From positions 1 through 12,625 of the forward strand of contig SKYZ01000242.1 in NCBI GenBank assembly GCA_007127625.1: a DNA stretch of 12,625 bases. Reading direction: 5' to 3'. Below, one piece after another: positions 1 through 8,516 of the stretch. Origin of the DNA: Aquisalimonas sp. GTDB lineage: Bacteria > Pseudomonadota > Gammaproteobacteria > Nitrococcales > Aquisalimonadaceae. Under the pieces are notes generated by a model that was given only the letters and a program-made list of their open reading frames with translations, had not been told where the DNA came from and did no database searches. Numbering within the stretch: the stretch's first letter is position 1; every line of letters starts with the position of its first letter. The position numbers and the translations under genes were made by a program.

Positions 1-708
1 GTCGATCTGGCGCTCCACCTCGTAATCGATGGCCTGCTGCACGAACCGGAAGGAGTTGACGTTCTTGATTTCCGTGCGGGTGCCGAATTCGCTGCTGCCC
101 TGCGGGCGCACCGAGACGTTGGCGTCGCAGCGGAACGAGCCTTCCTGCATGTTGCCGTCGCAGATGCCCAGATAGCGCACCAGCGAATGCAGCTTCTTCA
201 TGTAGGCCACGGCTTCCGCCGAGGAGCGGATATCCGGCTCGGAGACGATCTCCAGCAGTGGCGTGCCGGCGCGGTTGAGATCAATACCGGTGACGCCCTC
301 GAAGCCCTCGTGCAGGGACTTGCCGGCGTCCTCCTCCAGGTGCGCCCGGGTCACCCCGATACGCTTGGTGGTGCCGTTGTCCAGCTCGATCAGCAGCTCG
401 CCGTCGTGGACCACCGGCAGCTCGTACTGGCTGATCTGGTAGCCCTTGGGGAGATCCGGGTAGAAGTAGTTCTTGCGCGCGAAAACCGAGCGCGGGGCGA
501 TGGTGCAGCCGGTGGCGAGCCCCAGCTTCACCGCCATTTTCACCGCGCCCTTGTTCAGCACCGGCAGTACGCCGGGCAGGCCCAGGTCCACGGCGCAGGC
601 CTGGGTGTTGGGCTCGGCGCCGTAGGCAGTGGAGGCCCCGGAGAAGATCTTGCTGCGGGTGGCGAGCTGGGCGTGGATCTCCAGCCCGATGACCGTTTCC
701 CATTCCAT
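1..708 (-). CDS. gatB: GatB, Asp/Glu-tRNA amidotransferase subunit B (N-terminal half; 3' end outside window)
   Basis: Subunit B of the cytoplasmic GatCAB complex. In this family GatB binds the misacylated tRNA and activates the glutamyl/aspartyl side chain with ATP, and GatA supplies ammonia from glutamine. The reading frame opens with ATG at 708 and stays open for 236 codons to the window edge, about half of the usual 470-490 residues, so the C-terminal tRNA-binding (YqeY-like) part is missing. Visible family signatures are [17 protein letters not shown] residues 1-15 (here [15 protein letters not shown]), the segment [19 protein letters not shown] in the first quarter, and [12 protein letters not shown] and DANVSVRP later. 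The start is supported by AAGAGGG about 10 nt upstream, which overlaps the gatA stop codon. It follows gatA after only 15 bp, so the two are co-transcribed and probably coupled. Confidence 0.97.
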   Translation of the reverse strand, partial: MEWETVIGLEIHAQLATRSKIFSGASTAYGAEPNTQACAVDLGLPGVLPVLNKGAVKMAVKLGLATGCTIAPRSVFARKNYFYPDLPKGYQISQYELPVVHDGELLIELDNGTTKRIGVTRAHLEEDAGKSLHEGFEGVTGIDLNRAGTPLLEIVSEPDIRSSAEAVAYMKKLHSLVRYLGICDGNMQEGSFRCDANVSVRPQGSSEFGTRTEIKNVNSFRFVQQAIDYEVERQID

Positions 709-723
709 CGTTGTCGTACCCTC

Positions 724-2184
724 TTACGCGAACGCCGCCGGAGCGCGGGTGTGCCAGTCCGTCACCTGCTGGTAGCGGTGGGCGGCGTTGAGCAGCCGGC
801 CCTCGTCGAAATAGTTGCCGATCAGCTGCAGCCCCACCGGGCGCCCGTTGCTGAAACCGGCCGGCAGGGAAATACCCGGTAGCCCGGCCAGGTTCACGGC
901 AATGGTGTAGAGATCGGACAGGTACATCTTCACCGGATCGTCGGTACGTTCGCCCATGTTGAACGCGGCCGTGGGCGAGGTGGGGCCAAGGATCAGATCC
1001 ACGTCCTCGAAGGCGGCCATGAAATCGTTCTTGATCAGACGCCGCATCTGTTGCGCCTTCAGGTAATAGGCGTCGAAATAGCCGGCGGACAGGGCGTAGG
1101 TCCCCACCATGACGCGGCGCTTCACCTCGGCACCGAAACCCTCGCCACGGGAGCGTTTGTAGAGGTCTTCGAGATCCTGCGGGTTCTCGCAGCGGTAACC
1201 GAAGCGCACGCCGTCGAACCGGGACAGGTTGGAGGAACACTCCGCCGGGGCGATCACGTAGTAGGCCGGCACCGCCAGCTCGGTATTGCCCAGGGTGATC
1301 TCGCGGAACTCGACACCCAGCTTGCGGTACTCGTCGATGGCGGCGTCGATCACCCGTGCCACGTCCGGGTCCAGACCGTCACCGAAGTACTCTTTCGGCA
1401 GCCCCACCCGCAGGCCCTCCAGGCTGCCGGTGAGTTCCTGGCTGTAGCGCGGTACGGCGCGGTCCACGCTGGTGGAATCCCGCGGGTCGAAACCGGCCAT
1501 GGCCTCCAGCAGCAGGGCGCAGTCCTCGGCACTGGTGGCCATGGGGCCGGCCTGGTCGAGACTGGAGGCGAAGGCGATCATGCCGTAGCGCGAGACCCGG
1601 CCGTAGGTGGGCTTCAGACCGGTGATGCCGCACAGCGCCGCCGGCTGGCGGATGGAACCGCCGGTGTCGGTGCCGGTAGCCGCCGGGGCCAGTCGGGCCG
1701 CCACGGCGGCAGCCGATCCACCGGACGAGCCCCCCGGCACGGCGGCGGTATCCCAGGGGTTCTTCACCGGCCCGTAGTAGCTGGTCTCGTTGGACGAGCC
1801 CATGGCGAACTCGTCCATGTTCGTCTTGCCCAGGCAGACCATGCCGGCGGTACCCATCTGCTCCACCACGTGGGCGCTGTAGGGGGCGATGAAGTTGTCC
1901 AGCATCCGCGAGCCGCAACTGGTGCGTACGCCCCGGGTGCAGAAGATGTCCTTGTGCGCCATGGGCACACCGGCAAGCGGACCGGCCTCACCCTTGCTGC
2001 GTTGCTGGTCGGCGGCACGCGCGGCGGCCAGGGCCTGCTCCTCGGTGACGGTAATGAAGGCGTTAAGCTCGGCTCCGGCGCCACGGATGCGCTCCAGATA
2101 GGCGCGCGTGAGTTCCTCGCTGGAATAGGTCCCGGCCTCCAGGCCGGCCGCCAGTTCGGCAACGGTCTTGCTGGTGTCAGACAC
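724..2184 (-). CDS. gatA: GatA, Asp/Glu-tRNA amidotransferase subunit A (amidase), GTG start
   Basis: Glutaminase subunit of GatCAB; it hydrolyses glutamine and passes ammonia to GatB. The product is 486 residues, the normal family length. The amidase-signature catalytic triad is visible: Lys78 in AHKDIF, the cis-serine Ser153 in GGSSGGSA, and the nucleophile Ser177 in [11 protein letters not shown], followed by [13 protein letters not shown]. The start codon is GTG at 2184, preceded directly by an in-frame TAA two codons upstream, so no earlier start exists and the next Met (residue 75) lies too deep. The Shine-Dalgarno sequence is poor (a GGGTAA-like stretch about 8-14 nt upstream). It lies 63 bp after gatC and 15 bp before gatB, consistent with one gatCAB operon. 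Confidence 0.97.
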   Translation of the reverse strand: MSDTSKTVAELAAGLEAGTYSSEELTRAYLERIRGAGAELNAFITVTEEQALAAARAADQQRSKGEAGPLAGVPMAHKDIFCTRGVRTSCGSRMLDNFIAPYSAHVVEQMGTAGMVCLGKTNMDEFAMGSSNETSYYGPVKNPWDTAAVPGGSSGGSAAAVAARLAPAATGTDTGGSIRQPAALCGITGLKPTYGRVSRYGMIAFASSLDQAGPMATSAEDCALLLEAMAGFDPRDSTSVDRAVPRYSQELTGSLEGLRVGLPKEYFGDGLDPDVARVIDAAIDEYRKLGVEFREITLGNTELAVPAYYVIAPAECSSNLSRFDGVRFGYRCENPQDLEDLYKRSRGEGFGAEVKRRVMVGTYALSAGYFDAYYLKAQQMRRLIKNDFMAAFEDVDLILGPTSPTAAFNMGERTDDPVKMYLSDLYTIAVNLAGLPGISLPAGFSNGRPVGLQLIGNYFDEGRLLNAAHRYQQVTDWHTRAPAAFA

Positions 2185-2247
2185 GATGGCTTACCCGTTT
2201 TCTCAGGAAGTCGCTGAAAGGATTGCGGACGGCGCGGCCGCCGGCAC

Positions 2248-2535
2248 TTATTCGATGACCCGCGGCACCAGATAGAGCCCGGCTTCCACCTGCGGCGCAA
2301 TGGCCTGGAAGTGTTCGCGCTGGTTCCCCTCCGTCACGGCGTCCTCGCGCAGGCGCTGGGGCATCTCCAGCGGATGCGCCAGCGGCTCGACACCGGTGGT
2401 GTCCACCGCGCTCATGGTCTCCACGAAGGAGAGGATATCGGAGAGGTTGCGGGCGTAGTCTGGTACCGCGCCTGCTTCCACCTGCAACCGCGCCAGATGG
2501 GCGATTTCATTGACCTGCTCGTCACTGAGTGACAT
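2248..2535 (-). CDS. gatC: GatC, Asp/Glu-tRNA amidotransferase subunit C
   Basis: Small subunit that wraps around the GatA-GatB interface and stabilises the complex. The protein is 95 residues, typical for GatC (about 95-100). It shows the family hallmark [10 protein letters not shown] at residues 10-19, the helix [16 protein letters not shown], and the VEPLAHPLE segment. An in-frame extension runs upstream to 2658, but the start at 2535 is chosen because it begins MSLSDEQV like other GatC proteins and has GAGGA five bases before the ATG. It is the first gene of the gatCAB operon and is divergent from mreB, an arrangement also known in Pseudomonas. Confidence 0.96.
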   Translation of the reverse strand: MSLSDEQVNEIAHLARLQVEAGAVPDYARNLSDILSFVETMSAVDTTGVEPLAHPLEMPQRLREDAVTEGNQREHFQAIAPQVEAGLYLVPRVIE

Positions 2536-3856
<1,321 letters not shown>

Positions 3857-3902
3857 TCCCGAACCTCCGCCCCCGTCGGCAACCTGCCGCGAGCGGCTCC
3901 AT

Positions 3903-3932
3903 ACCGGACCTTCAGGTCCGGTTTCCAGTTTT
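3903..3932 (+). terminator. Terminator-like hairpin between mreB and mreC
   Basis: A perfect 8-bp inverted repeat (ACCGGACC at 3903-3910 and GGTCCGGT at 3915-3922) encloses a TTCA tetraloop. T-rich sequence follows, including TTTT at 3929-3932. It lies 46 bp after the mreB stop. The U-tract is interrupted by CCAG, so it may be a partial terminator or attenuator rather than a full stop. This fits the family expectation that MreB is needed in much greater amount than MreC or MreD. Confidence 0.5.
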
Positions 3933-3992
3933 CCCGGCAGTGACCTGATTCACGGAAGATTCTCCGTTACAGTGGGAGGCTGGAAGAAGATT

Positions 3993-4030
3993 CCCCACAC
4001 ATGGGGACAGCCGACCGCCCGCTGCGGTCG
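3993..4030 (+). promoter_or_regulatory. Two consecutive hairpins in the mreC leader
   Basis: CCCCA (3993-3997) pairs with TGGGG (4002-4006) around a CACA loop. Six bases later CGACCGC (4012-4018) pairs perfectly with GCGGTCG (4024-4030) around CCGCT. The second hairpin ends 24 nt before the mreC Shine-Dalgarno sequence. Their function is unknown; they could shape mRNA stability or control of translation of the unusual mreC start. Short GC-rich hairpins also arise by chance in such DNA. Confidence 0.35.
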
Positions 4031-4039
4031 CGCTGAAGC

Positions 4040-4069
4040 ATGATCGTGATGGACGGGGAGTACCATTAA
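4040..4069 (+). other. Possible nine-codon leader ORF overlapping the mreC start
   Basis: ATG at 4040 opens a frame encoding MIVMDGEYH and ending at TAA 4067-4069. The last base of the mreC ATT start (4065-4067) is the first base of this stop codon. The mreC Shine-Dalgarno sequence lies inside this mini-ORF. Its own ribosome site is weak (TGAAGC). Ribosomes terminating here could re-initiate at the ATT, but this is inference from layout only and chance occurrence is quite possible. Confidence 0.2.
4055..4060 (+). promoter_or_regulatory. Ribosome binding site that fixes the mreC ATT start
   Basis: GGGGAG sits four bases before the ATT at 4065 and is the only strong Shine-Dalgarno match near the 5' end of the mreC frame. 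The next in-frame conventional start, GTG 4119, has none in front of it. This placement supports initiation at the ATT. Confidence 0.7.
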
Positions 4070-4970
4070 ACCACTATTCGCCCAGGGGCCATCGGCAACC
4101 ACCCGGCTCATCCTGCTGGTGCTTGTATCGGCAGGACTCATGACGCTCGACCACCGGGAGCATCTTGGCGAGCCGATACGCACGGCGGTGCAGACCGCGG
4201 CCCATCCGGTGCACTTTGCGGTGAACCTGCCCTTCGATCTGGCCGGCTACGCCTCGGAGCGTCTGGCCAGCCGCTCCGCTCTGATCGAAGAGAACGCCCG
4301 GCTACGCGACCAGCACCTGCTCTACGAGGCCCGCCTGCAGCGCCTGGACCAGCTGGAGCGGGAGAACATCCGCCTCCAGGGGCTGCTGGGCTCTGCCTAC
4401 GAGGTGGAGGAGTCGGTGCTCATCGCCGAGCTCATGCGGGTGGACCTGGATCCTTACCGGCACATCATCCGCGTGGACAAGGGCTCGCGCCACGGTGTCT
4501 TTGCCGGCCAACCGGTGATCGACGCGGACGGCGTCATGGGACAGGTGGACAGCGTCAGCCGCTCCAGCGCCGTGGTCCGCCTGATCACCGACCCCAGCCA
4601 CGCCGTCCCGGTCCAGGTCAACCGCAATGGCCTCCGGGCCATTGCCTTCGGCGGCGGCAATCTGCGGGAGCTGGACATTCCGCACCTCCCGAACAACGCC
4701 GACATCGAGGAAGGTGACCTGCTGGTGACCTCCGGGCTGGCCGGTCGTTTCCCCCGCGGCTATCCGGTGGCCGAAGTGATCAGTGTCGAACGCCAGCCCG
4801 GCGAGTCCTTTGCCCGGATCACTGCAAGCCCTCTGGCGCAGCTGGACCGCAGCAGGGAGATGCTGCTGGTGCGCGCCCGTGAAGAGCGCGAAGAGGGCGA
4901 CCTGGACGACGACACCATGGAACAACTGCAGAGCGTCGAGGATCTCGCGCGGGAGGACGACCAGCGATGA
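4065..4970 (+). CDS. mreC: MreC, rod-shape-determining protein, apparent ATT (AUU) start
   Basis: Bitopic inner-membrane protein whose periplasmic domain binds and activates PBP2 in the Rod complex. With the ATT start the product is 301 residues and begins MKPLFAQGPS, which matches the conserved MreC N-terminus. A membrane helix follows at about 14-30 (RLILLVLVSAGLMTL). A coiled coil lies at about 62-105 (SALIEENARLRDQ, LDQLERENIRLQGLL), then the beta-rich domain with VDKGSRHGVFAGQPVI, GVMGQV, RLITDPSHAVPV and GDLLVTSGLAGRFPRGYPVA. The C-terminal tail is strongly acidic. In frame, TGA at 4047 lies upstream and no ATG, GTG or TTG occurs between it and 4065. The first GTG (4119) would begin inside the membrane helix. 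Its stop codon overlaps mreD (ATGA). An ATG-to-ATT sequencing error is the alternative to a real rare start. Confidence 0.95.
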   Translation: MKPLFAQGPSATTRLILLVLVSAGLMTLDHREHLGEPIRTAVQTAAHPVHFAVNLPFDLAGYASERLASRSALIEENARLRDQHLLYEARLQRLDQLERENIRLQGLLGSAYEVEESVLIAELMRVDLDPYRHIIRVDKGSRHGVFAGQPVIDADGVMGQVDSVSRSSAVVRLITDPSHAVPVQVNRNGLRAIAFGGGNLRELDIPHLPNNADIEEGDLLVTSGLAGRFPRGYPVAEVISVERQPGESFARITASPLAQLDRSREMLLVRAREEREEGDLDDDTMEQLQSVEDLAREDDQR

Positions 4971-5455
4971 CCCTGGCGCTGCAGCGCGGCGGCTGGATCA
5001 TCTTCGTGAGCATCCTGGTCGCCTACATGCTGACCGTGATACCGCTACCCGAATGGGCGCGCCTGGCGCGGCCGGAATGGGCGGCACTGGTGTTGATCTA
5101 CTGGTGCATGGCGGTCCCCCATCGGGTTGGCGTGGTGATCGCCTGGCTGGTGGGGCTGGGACAGGACGCTGTACAATCGACACTGCTCGGCCAGCACGCC
5201 CTGGCTTACGCAGTGGTCGCCTACCTGGTGCTGCGCCTGCACCAACGCATTCGCGTCTATCCGTTACCCCAGCAGGCGCTGATCGTCCTGCTCCTGCTGC
5301 TGCTGAACAACCTGATCCAGGCGTGGATCAGCGGCCTGGCCAATCAACCGGTACCGGGCGTGGCTTACTGGCTGCCGCCACTGGTGGGTACACTGCTGTG
5401 GCCCTGGGTATTCGTCATCATGCGCGGCGTCCGGCGCCGCTTCAGTGTGCAGTAA
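4967..5455 (+). CDS. mreD: MreD, rod-shape-determining membrane protein
   Basis: Integral inner-membrane partner of MreC in the Rod complex. The 162-residue product is the usual length and mostly hydrophobic, with about five or six membrane segments, for example WIIFVSILVAYMLTVI near the N-terminus and LIVLLLLLLNNLIQAW around residues 105-120. The motif GLGQDAVQSTLLGQHAL fits the family's conserved G-x-x-x-D segment. Its ATG overlaps the mreC stop by four bases (ATGA), and GGGAGGA lies 9 nt upstream, so it is translationally coupled to mreC. mrdA starts 2 bp after its stop. It has little sequence identity across the family, so context is part of the evidence. Confidence 0.95.
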   Translation: MTLALQRGGWIIFVSILVAYMLTVIPLPEWARLARPEWAALVLIYWCMAVPHRVGVVIAWLVGLGQDAVQSTLLGQHALAYAVVAYLVLRLHQRIRVYPLPQQALIVLLLLLLNNLIQAWISGLANQPVPGVAYWLPPLVGTLLWPWVFVIMRGVRRRFSVQ

Positions 5456-5457
5456 TC

Positions 5458-7332
5458 ATGGCCGGTGATCACCACAACCAGCTTCGCGACAGGACCCAGG
5501 AGAAGCGTCAGTTCACCCGGCGCACTTTCATGGCCGGCGCCGGCGTTCTCGTCCTCATGGGCCTTCTGGGCGGGCGCATGGGGCAGCTGCAGGTCGCTGG
5601 CCACCAGCGCTACGCCACGCTGTCCCAGGCAAACCGGGTGAAGCTGGTGCCGCTCCCGCCGAACCGCGGCCTCATCTACGACCGCAACGGTATCGTTCTG
5701 GCGGAGAACCGACCCAACTTCCAGCTGCTGCTGACGCCGGAACAGGTGCCGGACATGGACGTCACTCTGGCGGGACTCGGCGAGATCCTCGACATCAGCG
5801 ACGCGGAGATGGACCGTTTCCAGGGGCTGCGGGCTCGCTCCCGGCACTTCGAGGCGCTGCCCCTGAAGGTCCGCCTCACGGATCGCGAAGTCGCGGCCTT
5901 CGCCGCCAACCGTCATCGCTTTCCCGGCGTCGAGGTGGAGGCGCGGCTGAGCCGTCACTACCCCCACGGCCCCCACGCCGCCCACGCCATCGGCTACGTG
6001 GGCCGCATCAACGAACGCGAACTCCGGCGGGTGGACCGGCGCCGCTACGGCGGCAGCAGCCACATCGGCAAGACCGGTACCGAGCTGCAGTTCGAGGAGC
6101 GTCTGCACGGTCACGCGGGGCTTGAACAGGTGGAGACCAATGCCCTGGGCCGGGTGATCCAGCCCCTGGGGCGGCGCGCGCCGGAACCCGGCGACGACAT
6201 GGTGCTCACCCTGGACAGCCGCCTTCAGCGCGTCGCCGAGGTGGCCATGGGCGACGAATCCGGGTCCATCGTGGCAATGGATGTGCGCACCGGCGACATC
6301 CTGGCACTGGCCAGCATGCCCTCCTTCGACCCGAACATCTTTGTCAACGGCGTCGACCGCGCCACCTATGCCGCCCTCCAGGAGGATCCGGAACGGCCGC
6401 TGTTCAATCGCGCCGTGCGCGGCCAGTATCCGCCGGGCTCCACCATCAAGCCGTTCATCGGCCTTGCCGGGCTCGAGCACGGCATTTTCGACCCGGACGA
6501 GACGGTGTTCTGCCCGGGCCACTTCAGCATCGACAACGTCAGCCACCGCTGGCGCTGCTGGCGCCGGCGTGGCCATGGCAACATGGACTTCCTGGACGCC
6601 ATGATCCAGTCCTGCGATGTCTATTACTACAAGCTCGGTTACGAGCTCGGCATCGACCGCATGGCCGCATTCCTGGAGCGTTTCGGCTTCGGCCGCGCCC
6701 CTGGAGTCGGCATTCCCGGCGAGCGCAGCGGCATTCTGCCGTCCCGGGACTGGAAGCGCCAGGCGCGCGGGGAAGGCTGGTTCCATGGCGAGACCATCAT
6801 CACATCCATCGGCCAGGGCTACTTCCTCAGCACGCCGCTGCAACTGGCGCACGCCACCGCCATCATCGCCAACCGCGGGGTCTCCGTGGGCCCGCGTGTT
6901 CTGCGCGCGGTCCACGACGCCACCAACGGCGAGACCCTGGCCACCGAAGAGGCCCAGCGCAAACGGGTGGTGGAACTGGACGACGAGTCCCTATGGGACG
7001 TGGTGTTCAAGTCCATGGAAGAGTCGGTTCACGGCGACCGCGGCACCGGCCGCAGCATCCGTTCGGACCTGGACTACCGCATTGCAGGCAAGACCGGCAC
7101 CTCGCAGGTGTTCAGCCTGGGCCAGGACGAGGAGTACGACGAAGAAGAACTGCAGCGCCGCTTCCGGGATCATGCCCTGTTCACCGCGTTTGCCCCGGCG
7201 GACAACCCGCGTATCGCCGTAGCCGCACTGGTGGAGCACGGCGGTAGCGGTGGTGCCGTCGCGGCGCCCAAGGTCCGCCAGGTGCTGGACGCCTACATGC
7301 AGGGCATCGGCGGGGAGACCAACCATGGCTGA
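5458..7332 (+). CDS. mrdA: Penicillin-binding protein 2 (elongation-specific transpeptidase)
   Basis: Class B PBP that cross-links lateral-wall peptidoglycan together with RodA. The protein is 624 residues, close to E. coli PBP2 (633). A cytoplasmic N-terminus is followed by a single membrane anchor at about 25-45 (FMAGAGVLVLMGLLGG). The pedestal domain contains LPPNRGLIYDRNG and HAIGYVGRIN. The transpeptidase motifs are SxxK as Ser328-Thr-Ile-Lys331 after QYPPG, SxD as Ser385-Cys-Asp, and Lys545-Thr-Gly in KTGTSQVF. The start at 5458 is 2 bp after the mreD stop and lacks a clear ribosome site, so it probably depends on coupling to mreD. The frame is open far upstream through mreC and mreD, but that part has no PBP homology. 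It overlaps rodA by 8 bp. Confidence 0.98.
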   Translation: MAGDHHNQLRDRTQEKRQFTRRTFMAGAGVLVLMGLLGGRMGQLQVAGHQRYATLSQANRVKLVPLPPNRGLIYDRNGIVLAENRPNFQLLLTPEQVPDMDVTLAGLGEILDISDAEMDRFQGLRARSRHFEALPLKVRLTDREVAAFAANRHRFPGVEVEARLSRHYPHGPHAAHAIGYVGRINERELRRVDRRRYGGSSHIGKTGTELQFEERLHGHAGLEQVETNALGRVIQPLGRRAPEPGDDMVLTLDSRLQRVAEVAMGDESGSIVAMDVRTGDILALASMPSFDPNIFVNGVDRATYAALQEDPERPLFNRAVRGQYPPGSTIKPFIGLAGLEHGIFDPDETVFCPGHFSIDNVSHRWRCWRRRGHGNMDFLDAMIQSCDVYYYKLGYELGIDRMAAFLERFGFGRAPGVGIPGERSGILPSRDWKRQARGEGWFHGETIITSIGQGYFLSTPLQLAHATAIIANRGVSVGPRVLRAVHDATNGETLATEEAQRKRVVELDDESLWDVVFKSMEESVHGDRGTGRSIRSDLDYRIAGKTGTSQVFSLGQDEEYDEEELQRRFRDHALFTAFAPADNPRIAVAALVEHGGSGGAVAAPKVRQVLDAYMQGIGGETNHG

Positions 7333-8452
7333 ACTCGCCGACCGTGCCACCTCGTCACGCCACATCTCCGTGCTGCAGCGGGTGCTGCACCTGGACGTGC
7401 AGCTGGTCACTGCGCTGTTGCTGCTGTCCTGCGCCGGGCTCGCGGTGCTCTACAGCGCCACCAATCAGTCCGTGGATGCGGTCCAGAACCAGATCATCCG
7501 CATGTCGGTGGCCTTCACCGCAATGGTGGTGATGGCGCAGATCCCCCCGGACACCCTGCGCCGCTGGACGCCCTGGGTCTTCCTCGGCGGCCTGATCATG
7601 CTGGTCCTGGTGCTGCTGGTGGGCACCGTGGGCCAGGGCGCCCAGCGCTGGCTCGACCTGGGGCTGTTCCGCTTCCAGCCCGCCGAGCTCATGAAGCTGG
7701 CCATCCCCATGGCGGTGGCGTGGTACCTGAGCATGCGGCCGCTGCCGCCCAGCCTGTTCAGCGTACTGCTGACCACCGTGGCCATTGCCGTGCCCACCGG
7801 GCTCATCATCCTGCAGCCCGATCTCGGCACCGCCCTGCTGGTCAGCGCCTCGGGGTTTTTCGCGCTGTTCCTGGCGGGGCTGCGCTGGCGTGTCATGGTC
7901 ACCGTGATGCTGGCGATTGTCGCCATGGTCCCGGTGTTCTGGCTATTCCTGATGCGGGAGTACCAGAAGCAGCGGGTGCTGACACTGTTCGACCCGGAGC
8001 GCGACCCGCTGGGTTCGGGCTATCACATCATCCAGTCCACCATTGCCATCGGCTCCGGCGGCGTCTTCGGCAAGGGCTGGCTGAACGGCACCCAGTCACA
8101 GCTGGACTTCCTGCCCGAGCGCCACACCGACTTCATCTTCGCCGTTTTCGCCGAGGAGTTCGGGCTGATCGGTGTGCTGCAGTTGCTGGCGCTGTACCTG
8201 TTCATTATCGGTCGGGGGCTGTACATCGCCGTGAATGCCCAGGACACCTACGGACGCCTCCTGGCCGGCAGCCTGACCCTGACGTTCTTCGTCTATGTGT
8301 TCGTCAACGTGGGCATGGTGTCGGGGCTGATGCCGGTGGTCGGCCTGCCCCTGCCGCTGGTGTCCTATGGTGGCACGTCCATGGTGACGCTGATGGCGGC
8401 GTTCGGTATTCTCATGTCGATACGCACCCACCGGAAACTCTGGGCGTCCTAG
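7325..8452 (+). CDS. rodA: RodA, SEDS-family peptidoglycan glycosyltransferase
   Basis: Polytopic membrane enzyme that polymerises lipid II into glycan strands and works as a pair with PBP2. The product is 375 residues (E. coli RodA is 370), with about ten membrane helices. SEDS landmarks are present: GQGAQRWLDLGLFRFQPAE, ILQPDLGTALL, the loop DPERDPLGSGYHIIQS, GKGWLNGTQSQLDFLPERH with the conserved Asp269 in HTDFIFA, and the C-terminal LPLVSYGGTSM. Asp269 corresponds to the essential Asp of the family (Asp262 in E. coli by alignment from memory). ATG 7325 is chosen because GGGGAG lies 7 nt upstream; the frame continues open upstream inside mrdA. The 8-bp overlap with mrdA implies coupled, roughly equal synthesis of the two partners. 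Confidence 0.98.
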   Translation: MAELADRATSSRHISVLQRVLHLDVQLVTALLLLSCAGLAVLYSATNQSVDAVQNQIIRMSVAFTAMVVMAQIPPDTLRRWTPWVFLGGLIMLVLVLLVGTVGQGAQRWLDLGLFRFQPAELMKLAIPMAVAWYLSMRPLPPSLFSVLLTTVAIAVPTGLIILQPDLGTALLVSASGFFALFLAGLRWRVMVTVMLAIVAMVPVFWLFLMREYQKQRVLTLFDPERDPLGSGYHIIQSTIAIGSGGVFGKGWLNGTQSQLDFLPERHTDFIFAVFAEEFGLIGVLQLLALYLFIIGRGLYIAVNAQDTYGRLLAGSLTLTFFVYVFVNVGMVSGLMPVVGLPLPLVSYGGTSMVTLMAAFGILMSIRTHRKLWAS

Positions 8453-8516
8453 TGTCATGTCCCGGAACTGCGCGCCGCGTGGCAGATGGACGTTGCTGGA
8501 TAACGAGAACCCGCTC

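Noticed and set aside
1051..2217. A 388-codon open frame on the plus strand opposite gatA
   Set aside because: It is an antisense shadow of a strong gatA frame in GC-rich DNA. The translation has low-complexity His/Gly/Ala composition and no recognisable domain.
4119..4970. A shorter mreC starting at GTG 4119
   Set aside because: It would delete the conserved KPLFAQGPS segment and half the membrane helix, and it lacks a Shine-Dalgarno sequence. The ATT at 4065 fits better.
4783..5457. A 225-codon in-frame upstream extension of the PBP2 reading frame
   Set aside because: It runs through the clearly coding mreC and mreD in another frame and has no PBP similarity. PBP2 homology and a normal N-terminus begin at 5458.
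5365..6915. A 516-codon open frame on the minus strand opposite mrdA
   Set aside because: It is a GC-driven antisense shadow of the PBP2 gene, with no domain or ribosome site.
8457..8516. An earlier mltB start at ATG 8457
   Set aside because: It would place about 20 charged residues before the signal peptide. The start at 8517 gives a normal signal sequence, although its ribosome site is weak.
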